Assembly (NCBI GenBank): GCA_044336815.1
Contig: JBIIOU010000051.1
Coordinates: forward strand, 1 to 11,793
Length of the DNA stretch: 11,793 nt
Reading direction: 5' to 3'
DNA from: GCA-2737125 sp044336815
GTDB lineage: Bacteria; Actinomycetota; Actinomycetes; S36-B12
The number at the start of each line of letters is the position of its first letter. Position 1 is the stretch's first letter. The notes beneath the pieces are model-generated. The model searched no databases. It saw only the letters and a program-made list of their open reading frames with translations, and was not told where the DNA came from. The position numbers were made by a program, and so were the translations under genes. Shown in pieces: positions 6,766 to 11,793 of this stretch.

Positions 6766-7857
6766 ATGCCTGATGATGCTGAGGTGGCAAAAGCCCCCAC
6801 CGCTCAACTCGATAAAAAGAAGTCGGTCATTCTTGGGATAGTCGGTCTCGCTTTCATTGTTTTAATTTTTTGGAAAGTCATCCCGCAGATCGGTAGTTAC
6901 GCCGATGCCTGGGAGGCCTTGCAGTCGATGGGCGCACTTTCGATGGCCCTCATCATCGTCAGTGTGGTTGTGTATTTAATCTTTTACGGGTTTCCGTTCA
7001 TGGCAGCGGCTCCAGGACTTAAGTACTGGCGTTCAGAACAGGTGAATCAGGCAGCCTTCGCGATTAGTAACGGGGTACCCGGAGGCGGCGCGGTTGGCCT
7101 TGCGGTGCAGTACGGAATGTTGACTTCATTTGCGATCACGGCAACAGCATCCACTGCGGCAATCACCGCGGTAGGTCTTTGGAGCTCGTTTGTGACCCTC
7201 GGCTTCCCCATCCTCGGGGTTGGTGCCTTGGTTTTGGCTGGCCAAAGTGGCGGTGGGTATGTATTGACAGCCCTTATTGGGCTGGCGGTGCTGATCGCTG
7301 TGATCGTAGTTTTCGTCATGGTCATGCGCTCTGAGTCGCTGGCAATAAGAGTCGGAAGACTAGGAAATAAGCTCATCAAGCCTTTATCTGGCCGGATCAA
7401 ATCGCTGCAAGGGCTTGACCTTGTCGCCCCGGTGACCAAGTTCCGTTCGAGCATGTATGAATTGCTCATGAGGCGCTGGCTTGCAATAACAGTGGCGCAG
7501 GTCGCGGTATCGATAGCCCAGTTCCTAATCCTTTACTTTGCACTTCGCGGTGTCGAAGGTTGGGACACCGCAGGCACCTCGATTTTGGTGGCATTTGCTG
7601 CCTTCGCAATAAGTCAACTCGGAATGATGATCCCGATTACTCCCGGTGGTCTCGGAACCGTTGATGCAGCGATGATCGCCTTACTGACTAAATTCGGGGT
7701 CGCGACCGGTGCCGCCACGGCTGCTGATCTGGTGTGGCGTGCCGCCTCGTTTGTGCCGCAGATCGTAATCGGAATTATTGCCCTTTTACTGTGGTACCGA
7801 AAAGCCGGGGAGAGATTTGCGACCACCAAGGCTGACCCTGCGTCCAAACCCGCATAG
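6766..7857 (+). CDS. UPF0104 / lysylphosphatidylglycerol synthase TM-region-like membrane protein
   Basis: Polytopic inner-membrane protein of 363 residues related to the flippase-like transmembrane part of MprF (LPG_synthase_TM, also called UPF0104). The C-terminal aminoacyl-transferase domain of MprF is absent, so it is not a complete lysyl-PG synthase; stand-alone members may move lipids or lipid-linked precursors. After a charged N-terminus (DDAEVAKAPTAQLDKKK), hydrophobic segments include VILGIVGLAFIVLIFWKVI, ALSMALIIVSVVVYLIFYGF, AITAVGLWSSFVTLGFPIL, ALIGLAVLIAVIVVFVMVM, LAITVAQVAVSIAQFLILYF and a last one near QIVIGIIALLLWY. The family signature PITPGGLGTVDAAMIALL sits near the C-terminus. 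The start at 6766 has GGGAGG eight bases upstream; an ATG at 6748 lies before that site and is disfavoured. It is divergent from the VOC operon, sharing a 76-bp region in which I see no clear promoter boxes. Confidence 0.88.
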   Translation: MPDDAEVAKAPTAQLDKKKSVILGIVGLAFIVLIFWKVIPQIGSYADAWEALQSMGALSMALIIVSVVVYLIFYGFPFMAAAPGLKYWRSEQVNQAAFAISNGVPGGGAVGLAVQYGMLTSFAITATASTAAITAVGLWSSFVTLGFPILGVGALVLAGQSGGGYVLTALIGLAVLIAVIVVFVMVMRSESLAIRVGRLGNKLIKPLSGRIKSLQGLDLVAPVTKFRSSMYELLMRRWLAITVAQVAVSIAQFLILYFALRGVEGWDTAGTSILVAFAAFAISQLGMMIPITPGGLGTVDAAMIALLTKFGVATGAATAADLVWRAASFVPQIVIGIIALLLWYRKAGERFATTKADPASKPA

Positions 7858-7904
7858 TAAAACCTGCCGCAAAAATGCGCTAACGGCGTGTCGGTGTGGA
7901 TCCC

Positions 7905-7979
7905 GCTTCGGCTCACCTCCTAGGGTTGTCCTCGTCCGGTCGTCGCGGGAGGGGAAGCCTTCGACGGCCGGGCTTTTTA
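7905..7979 (+). terminator. Terminator hairpin with a competing upstream helix
   Basis: AAGCC (7955-7959) pairs with GGCTT (7971-7975), extendable by a T-G pair, and runs into TTTTT (7974-7978): a plausible intrinsic terminator for the UPF0104-type gene ending at 7857. The same AAGC bases also belong to GAAGC (7954-7958), which pairs perfectly with GCTTC (7905-7909), and next to it CCTCC (7916-7920) pairs with GGAGG (7948-7952). The two folds cannot coexist. The sequence therefore has the layout of an attenuator ahead of the SGNH gene at 8023, although it may simply be a terminator. The terminator is moderately supported; the switch is inference. Confidence 0.5.
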
Positions 7980-8022
7980 TTGGGGGCAGGGCAGGTAACA
8001 CGATCTCGAAGGTGGCGGTGGC

Positions 8023-8808
8023 GTGATCTCGCAGCAGCCCAAGCCGTGGCGCAGCTTCGTAGCACTTGGCGACAGTTTCACTGAAGGCCTAGTGGATGAT
8101 GTTGGCCCCGACGGCCGCCATATCGGATGGGCCGATCGAGTCGCTGGGGTACTTGCAACCCGGGTACCGGACTTCAGTTACGCAAATTTGGCAATTCGAG
8201 GGCGCCTGACCAGGCAGGTTACCGAGGAGCAAGTGCCGTTGGCATTGGCGATGCGCCCAGAGTTGGTTTCCTTTGCGGCTGGGGTAAACGATGCTCTTCG
8301 ACGTAACTACGACCTCCATCAAACGGCCACCGCCGTTGAGGATGGAGTCAAAGCGCTGCGGGCAGGTGGCGCGGATGTGCTGCTGTATGCATTTGGCGAT
8401 CCGGCCCGGCGCTCGATGCTGATGGGGCGGATTCGAGGCCGACTGGCCGACTACAACAGTGCCATGCAGGCAATCGCCACGGAGTACGACTGCTATCTGG
8501 TGAATTTTTGGGGTGTGGCTGCATTTGACGAAGACGAATACTGGGATAGCGACCGGCTGCACCTATCACCGCAGGGGCATAAACTGGCGACCCAGTGCGC
8601 CCTACAAGCTTTGGGGGTAGCTGACGCAAGTTGGCGAACTCCGGCCGCGATCGAACCCGCTCCGGTACTGAGTAGAGCGGTAGGACACGCGCGTTGGTTT
8701 CACGGGCACCTGACACCGTGGGTGACACGGCGACTTCGCGGGGAGTCCTCCGGCGATGGGATCGTGGCGAAACGGCCGCACCTGCTGCCAATTGAGGCAC
8801 CGAAATAG
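8023..8808 (+). CDS. SGNH/GDSL-family hydrolase, cytoplasmic
   Basis: Esterase/lipase-type hydrolase of 261 residues in the SGNH superfamily; physiological ester substrate unknown. All four blocks are visible. Block I is FVALGDSFTEG with nucleophile Ser18, a Gly in NLAIRG (Gly60) may be the block II residue, block III is GVND with Asn89, and block V is DRLHLSPQGH with Asp177 and His180 completing the triad. There is no signal peptide or hydrophobic N-terminus, so it is expected in the cytosol. The C-terminal 60 residues are arginine- and proline-rich and extend past the core fold. The GTG start at 8023 is chosen because it puts block I at the usual distance from the N-terminus; its ribosome binding site (AAGG ten bases upstream) is weak. 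Many actinobacteria carry single-copy homologues of this kind. It is separated from the upstream gene by a probable terminator. Confidence 0.93.
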   Translation: MISQQPKPWRSFVALGDSFTEGLVDDVGPDGRHIGWADRVAGVLATRVPDFSYANLAIRGRLTRQVTEEQVPLALAMRPELVSFAAGVNDALRRNYDLHQTATAVEDGVKALRAGGADVLLYAFGDPARRSMLMGRIRGRLADYNSAMQAIATEYDCYLVNFWGVAAFDEDEYWDSDRLHLSPQGHKLATQCALQALGVADASWRTPAAIEPAPVLSRAVGHARWFHGHLTPWVTRRLRGESSGDGIVAKRPHLLPIEAPK

Positions 8809-8846
8809 CCTGACAGGTTTGCGCAGTGACGACTATCCACAGGCTG

Positions 8847-8876
8847 CCGATTGGCTGGCTATTGCTGCACAATCGG
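8847..8876. promoter_or_regulatory. 7-bp inverted repeat upstream of the DUF4192 gene
   Basis: CCGATTG (8847-8853) and CAATCGG (8870-8876) are perfect inverted repeats with a 16-base spacer, lying 48 bp upstream of the DUF4192 start. TAATTT (8877-8882), of the actinobacterial -10 form TAnnnT, touches the right arm, and TTGGCT (8851-8856) overlaps the left arm, although the 20-base spacing between them is too long for a standard promoter. The arrangement would suit a dimeric regulator covering the promoter. Inference only. Confidence 0.35.
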
Positions 8877-8923
8877 TAATTTGCAGGTGGTGGTCAGCTC
8901 TTGGAGCGCCCACGGTTGGCGCC

Positions 8924-10036
8924 ATGACAACGAATTCACTTAACCGCACCACCCAGGACTCAATTTTGAGCCTGCGCAGCCCGGACGCCGTGATTGCGGC
9001 TGTCCCATATCTACTCGGATTTATGCCGAGCGAGAGCTTAGTGATTATTTGGCTGAGCGCGGATCAGATCCGACTGACGCAACGTGTTGACCTACCGAGC
9101 GAAAACGTGTCGGCAACTCTCAAGGAGTATTCGGAGGTGGTTGCACTCACCGCGCAAAATGTCATTGCCGATGAAGTAATCATCTGTGTTTTCAGCGACG
9201 AACACCGGGATGAGTCGCTGCCCTTCGCCCCCTTGATTACTACGTTGATGGTCGTGATGCACGGGGTCCACATAGGCGTTGTCGACGCTCTCCTAGTCAC
9301 TGGTTCAGCTGAATCCGGTAAAGCGGAGTGGACGCAGCGATGGTGGAGCTATTTGAATACCGAAGATCTTGATTCACGCGCCGGGCAATTACTTAATAAG
9401 CACACGGCATTCTTGGTGCAATCTAGGTTTGCGTTCGAAGGTGTCGCGGTACTGCCGGGTCGCGCTGACCTCAAGCAGGTATTTGCGGCTGATCTAGACG
9501 CGGGTAATCGGATCGCCATATTGATTGATGATCAAAATCGCGAAATAGTAAAACTCGCTGCAGGCATTAAGAGTGCAGGTACCGCCGACACGGCCACGAC
9601 CCTGGCCCACTGGCGTGATGAAAGCATTGAGGCCGTGTTGAGCATCGTGCTAGCGCCCGCTGCTACGGGTGAAGTCAGTGACTCGGATGTCGCTCGAGTC
9701 ATCTTTTGCCTCGGTGACATTCGCGTCCGCGACACCTTGTTGTGGCACCTGGCGCAAAAAGATGATCATGTCACCGCACTTAGAGTGCTGACCAGCGCAC
9801 TGCGCGCCGCCCCTCCAGGATTTGTAGCCCCAATCGCTACCTGTACCTCTATTTGCGCTTGGCTAACCGGTGACGGGGCGCGGGCGCTGGTTGCTCTTGA
9901 GCGCAGCCAAGTCGATGACCCTGAGTACTCCTTAGCCCAGTTGGTGGCGCAAGGGTTAGCCGCAGGATTACCACCTTCGACTTGGGCGGCGGCCTTAGCA
10001 GGGGTAACCGAGGAGCAGTGCCGAACGGGGAGATAA
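8924..10036 (+). CDS. DUF4192 domain-containing protein
   Basis: Actinobacterial protein of 370 residues with a DUF4192 domain; no biochemical role is known to me. The N-terminal part is the diagnostic region: LRSPDAVIAAVPYLLGFMPSESLVIIWL, which matches the usual DUF4192 opening in which a proline-bounded G-F-x-P-x-x-S-L-V segment leads into a beta-strand. A long alpha/beta region follows, with a mid-protein VDALLVTG strand, and the C-terminus (after about residue 235) appears helical and alanine-rich (ALRVLTSALRAAPPG, DPEYSLAQLVAQGLAAGL). There are no membrane segments, so it is likely cytosolic. The ATG at 8924 is chosen because the domain starts right after it; a longer frame back to 8756 overlaps the SGNH gene and is not family-like. 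No strong ribosome binding site is visible, so weak or leaderless initiation is possible. It is followed by a long gap and the metY promoter. Confidence 0.88.
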   Translation: MTTNSLNRTTQDSILSLRSPDAVIAAVPYLLGFMPSESLVIIWLSADQIRLTQRVDLPSENVSATLKEYSEVVALTAQNVIADEVIICVFSDEHRDESLPFAPLITTLMVVMHGVHIGVVDALLVTGSAESGKAEWTQRWWSYLNTEDLDSRAGQLLNKHTAFLVQSRFAFEGVAVLPGRADLKQVFAADLDAGNRIAILIDDQNREIVKLAAGIKSAGTADTATTLAHWRDESIEAVLSIVLAPAATGEVSDSDVARVIFCLGDIRVRDTLLWHLAQKDDHVTALRVLTSALRAAPPGFVAPIATCTSICAWLTGDGARALVALERSQVDDPEYSLAQLVAQGLAAGLPPSTWAAALAGVTEEQCRTGR

Positions 10037-10077
10037 CTGGAGAGTTGTACCGGCGGCACTGGCCTGCGATGCGGGGC

Positions 10078-10106
10078 TTGATCGCTCTGGTGCGACTTGC
10101 TACAGT
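10078..10106 (+). promoter_or_regulatory. Promoter of the SAM-IV/metY transcript
   Basis: TTGATC (10078-10083) and TACAGT (10101-10106) are spaced by exactly 17 bases; TACAGT has the TAnnnT form of actinobacterial housekeeping -10 boxes. A start about seven bases downstream (near 10113) would place the first transcribed base at the 5' edge of the riboswitch P1 helix (10114). That geometry independently supports both features. Confidence 0.7.
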
Positions 10107-10113
10107 ATGCGGA

Positions 10114-10220
10114 GGTCAAGAGTGCCAGCGTTAAGTCCCGGCTAGCTGGTCGACAACCCTCCAACCGCGGTGGGGTGCCCCGGAGAAGACCAGGCCCAGA
10201 TTGTTGGGCAAGCGCGGGTC
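10114..10220 (+). promoter_or_regulatory. SAM-IV riboswitch
   Basis: Aptamer binding S-adenosylmethionine, expected to reduce expression of metY when SAM is plentiful. Recognised from conserved blocks: GGTCAAGAGTGCCAGCG at the 5' side, CGACAACCCTCCAACCGCGG, then GGTGCCCCGG...GACCAGG and the tail GGGCAAGCGCGGGTC. P1 pairs GGTC (10114-10117) with GACC (10188-10191). P2 pairs GCCAGC (10123-10128) with GCTGGT (10145-10150). P3 lies around the ACCGCGG segment. The class-specific extra hairpin after P1 is GCCCA (10194-10198) with TGGGC (10205-10209). The SAM-I-like core with this 3' hairpin in place of P4 is what defines the SAM-IV class. Exact ends are approximate by a few bases. Confidence 0.93.
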
Positions 10221-10238
10221 TTGCACCAGGCAAGGCCC
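10216..10238 (+). other. Strong hairpin overlapping the 3' end of the aptamer
   Basis: GGGTCTTGC (10216-10224) pairs with GCAAGGCCC (10230-10238) through nine pairs, one G-U, with loop ACCAG. Its 5' arm uses the conserved GGGTC tail of the SAM-IV aptamer, so the two folds compete, as expected for an expression platform. No T tract follows, so a classical intrinsic terminator is not obvious; a T-poor terminator or an RNA rearrangement is possible. Confidence 0.5.
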
Positions 10239-10331
10239 CACGATTTGGATTGAGGTCCCCTGATGTGTTGTTGTCGAATGACCACCCGCTGACCAATTCG
10301 CCTAAGAGCACCGCGTAAGCAGCAGTCAAGC

Positions 10332-10355
10332 AATGGTCCGCCGTTGGTGGCCATT
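10332..10355 (+). other. Long-stem hairpin in the metY leader
   Basis: AATGG (10332-10336) pairs with CCATT (10351-10355) and, past one bulged T, CCGCC (10338-10342) pairs with GGTGG (10346-10350), with a three-base loop. It is a ten-pair stem with one bulge, about 55 bases before the metY start. Only three T follow. It may be a T-poor terminator acting for the riboswitch, or a leader structure. The stretch between the aptamer and metY (10239-10409) otherwise shows only a weak CGAAT/ATTCG pairing (10275-10300) and no gene. Confidence 0.45.
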
Positions 10356-10409
10356 TGCGCTATCCCTTTACCCACACTTAAACACAAAATTATCTTCGAG
10401 AGGAATCCC

Positions 10410-11726
10410 ATGAGCACCAATTGGTCCTTTGAAACCAAGCAGATCCATGCAGGTCAGTCACCAGATGCGGTAACTAATTCCCGGGCATTGCCCATCTACC
10501 AAACCACTGCGTACATCTTCAATGACACCACTCACGCGGCAAATCTCTTTGCGCTGAAAGAACTCGGTAATATCTACACGAGGTTGATGAACCCCACCAC
10601 GGCCGTTGTTGAAGACCGGGTAGCGGCACTCGAGGGTGGGTTAGCGGCACTTCTCGTGGCGAGCGGGCAGGCCGCAGAGACATTGGCGATCCTAAATATT
10701 GCCGAAGTCGGCGACCACATCGTTTCGAGCCCGAGTTTGTACGGTGGCACTTACAACCTGTTCCACTACACGTTGCCGAAGTTTGGTATCGAGGTCACGT
10801 TCGTTGAAGATCCAGATGACCTTGAGTCTTGGCGCGCTGCGGTGCGTCCGAACACCAAGGCTTTCTATGGTGAGTCGATATCCAATCCCCAAAATGACGT
10901 GCTTGACATTGAAGGAGTGGCGAAGGTCGCTCACGAGGTCGGTGTGCCTCTGATTATCGATAACACCGTTGCCACGCCTTATTTGATTCGCCCATTTGAG
11001 TGGGGCGCCGACATAGTCGTGCACTCGGCAACTAAATACCTTGGTGGCCACGGCACCTCGATCGCTGGTGTCATTGTCGATGCTGGAACTTTTGACTACG
11101 CCCAGTACCCGGATCGTTTCCCGAACTACAACACACCTGATCCGAGCTATCACGGATTGGTGTACGCGCGCGATCTCGGGGTTGGTGGCGCCTTTGGCGT
11201 TAACCTGTCCTTCATCCTGAAGGCTCGTGTTCAGTTGCTTCGTGACCTAGGCCCGGCAGTCTCGCCATTCAATGCGTTCTTGATTTCGCAGGGCATCGAG
11301 ACTTTGTCTATTCGCATGGAACGCCATATTCAAAACGCACTTGCCGTCGCGACGTGGCTAGAAGGTCGCGAGGAGGTTCTCTCGGTTAACTACGCAGGCC
11401 TCAAGTCGAGCCCCTGGTACGCCTTGGGACAAAAGTATGCACCGCTTGGCACAGGGGGCGTTCTTAGTTTTGAGATCGCAGGTGGGATTGAGGCTGGGAA
11501 GCGATTCGTTGAAGGGCTGGAGCTACATAGTCACGTCGCAAATATTGGTGACGTGCGCAGCTTGGTAATTCACCCGGCGTCTACCACGCACTCGCAGTTG
11601 ACCCCGGAGGAGCAGGCAACCGCAGGCGTAACCCCAGGGTTGGTGCGCTTGGCCGTGGGTATCGAGAATATTGTCGACATTCTGGCCGATCTCGAAACTG
11701 GTTTTCGGGCCGCAAAGCAAGGCTAG
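10410..11726 (+). CDS. metY: O-acetylhomoserine sulfhydrylase (O-acetylhomoserine aminocarboxypropyltransferase)
   Basis: PLP enzyme making L-homocysteine from O-acetyl-L-homoserine and sulfide in the direct sulfhydrylation route to methionine. It has 438 residues, the normal length for this type and longer than cystathionine gamma-synthase (about 380-400). Visible motifs are FETKQIHAGQSPD at the N-terminus, ALPIYQTTAYIFNDT, YTRLMNPTTAVVEDRVAALE (Tyr57, Arg59 reaching the cofactor phosphate of the partner subunit), ASGQAAETLAILN, the Asp184 strand LIIDNTVATPYLI, and the cofactor lysine Lys209 in VVHSATKYLGGHG. The C-terminus has SLVIHPASTTHSQLTPEEQ and GLVRLAVGIENI. The ATG at 10410 has GAGAGGA five bases upstream; an upstream in-frame ATG at 10344 lies within a leader hairpin and is not supported. 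It is preceded by a SAM-IV riboswitch, which fits SAM feedback on methionine synthesis, and followed five bases on by another start codon. Confidence 0.96.
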   Translation: MSTNWSFETKQIHAGQSPDAVTNSRALPIYQTTAYIFNDTTHAANLFALKELGNIYTRLMNPTTAVVEDRVAALEGGLAALLVASGQAAETLAILNIAEVGDHIVSSPSLYGGTYNLFHYTLPKFGIEVTFVEDPDDLESWRAAVRPNTKAFYGESISNPQNDVLDIEGVAKVAHEVGVPLIIDNTVATPYLIRPFEWGADIVVHSATKYLGGHGTSIAGVIVDAGTFDYAQYPDRFPNYNTPDPSYHGLVYARDLGVGGAFGVNLSFILKARVQLLRDLGPAVSPFNAFLISQGIETLSIRMERHIQNALAVATWLEGREEVLSVNYAGLKSSPWYALGQKYAPLGTGGVLSFEIAGGIEAGKRFVEGLELHSHVANIGDVRSLVIHPASTTHSQLTPEEQATAGVTPGLVRLAVGIENIVDILADLETGFRAAKQG

Positions 11727-11731
11727 CTTCA

Positions 11732-11793
11732 ATGACCGCACCGACGCCGTATGGCCCACTGTCATACGAAGGTCTGACTCCCGCCAGCTGTGC
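11732..11793 (+). CDS. Start of a further gene, possibly homoserine O-acetyltransferase (cut by window)
   Basis: ATG at 11732 opens a frame that runs off the window, giving MTAPTPYGPLSYEGLTPASC and one incomplete codon. It starts five bases after the metY stop, with AAGG nine bases upstream, so it is probably in the same riboswitch-controlled operon. In many actinobacteria metY is followed by metX, whose product makes the O-acetylhomoserine that MetY uses, and some MetX proteins have a proline-rich start leading into a P-x-A-S-x-A-W segment that the last visible residues (TPASCA) could match. Twenty residues are too few for a firm call. Confidence 0.5.
   Translation, partial: MTAPTPYGPLSYEGLTPASC

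Noticed and set aside
6766..7857. Identification as full MprF lysyl-phosphatidylglycerol synthase.
   Set aside because: Only the transmembrane flippase-like part is present; the cytosolic aminoacyl-transferase domain is absent and the next gene encodes an unrelated SGNH hydrolase.
8833..8841. CTATCCACA, one mismatch from the DnaA box TTATCCACA.
   Set aside because: It is a single isolated site with no cluster, no AT-rich unwinding region and no dnaA/dnaN neighbours, so an origin is not supported.
10097..10318. A 73-codon plus-strand frame and a 187-codon minus-strand frame across the metY leader.
   Set aside because: They run through the SAM-IV aptamer, whose conservation is explained by RNA structure; neither product resembles a protein family.

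Overview
This window reads as an ordinary chromosomal stretch of an actinobacterium (Actinomycetota) of moderate GC content. The evidence is a SAM-IV riboswitch (a class known essentially from actinobacteria) in front of an O-acetylhomoserine sulfhydrylase gene, an actinobacterial DUF4192 protein, GTG starts behind AAGGAG-type ribosome binding sites, and a promoter with a TAnnnT -10 box. Genus cannot be decided from the sequence. I see no phage, transposase, CRISPR, toxin-antitoxin or rRNA/tRNA genes.

Layout. (1) 1-788, minus strand: an aldo/keto reductase missing only its last residues at the window edge. (2) 789-1250: a 461-bp divergent intergenic region with two spaced TTCGAA motifs, a 31-bp tandem repeat, a weak terminator-like hairpin, a candidate promoter and a 34-codon leader ORF. 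(3) 1251-3977, plus: full-length pyruvate, phosphate dikinase (ppdK). (4) 6689-3990, minus: a probable operon of a VOC/glyoxalase-like protein, an AI-2E/PerM-family membrane protein and a DUF4349 lipoprotein, converging on ppdK with only 12 bp between stop codons. (5) 6766-7857, plus: an UPF0104/LPG-synthase-TM-type membrane protein, divergent from the operon. (6) 7858-8022: an intergenic RNA able to fold into a terminator hairpin and a competing helix. (7) 8023-8808, plus: a cytoplasmic SGNH hydrolase. (8) 8924-10036, plus: a DUF4192 protein behind an inverted repeat. (9) 10078-10409: promoter, SAM-IV riboswitch and long leader for (10) metY at 10410-11726. (11) A further gene starts at 11732 and runs off the right edge; it is probably co-transcribed with metY and may be metX.

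How the genes work together. The clearest unit is the sulfur module at the right end. A TTGATC-N17-TACAGT promoter would start transcription almost exactly at the 5' edge of the SAM-IV aptamer, so S-adenosylmethionine should repress metY (homocysteine synthesis from O-acetylhomoserine and sulfide) and the gene after it. PPDK interconverts pyruvate and phosphoenolpyruvate in central carbon metabolism. The rest (reductase, VOC protein, two membrane proteins, lipoprotein, esterase-like SGNH protein, DUF4192) are family-level assignments without a clear shared pathway.

I did not find a convincing new biological system. The items most worth a second look are regulatory: the metY leader, the ppdK leader with its small ORF, the tandem repeat, and the possible attenuator before the SGNH gene.
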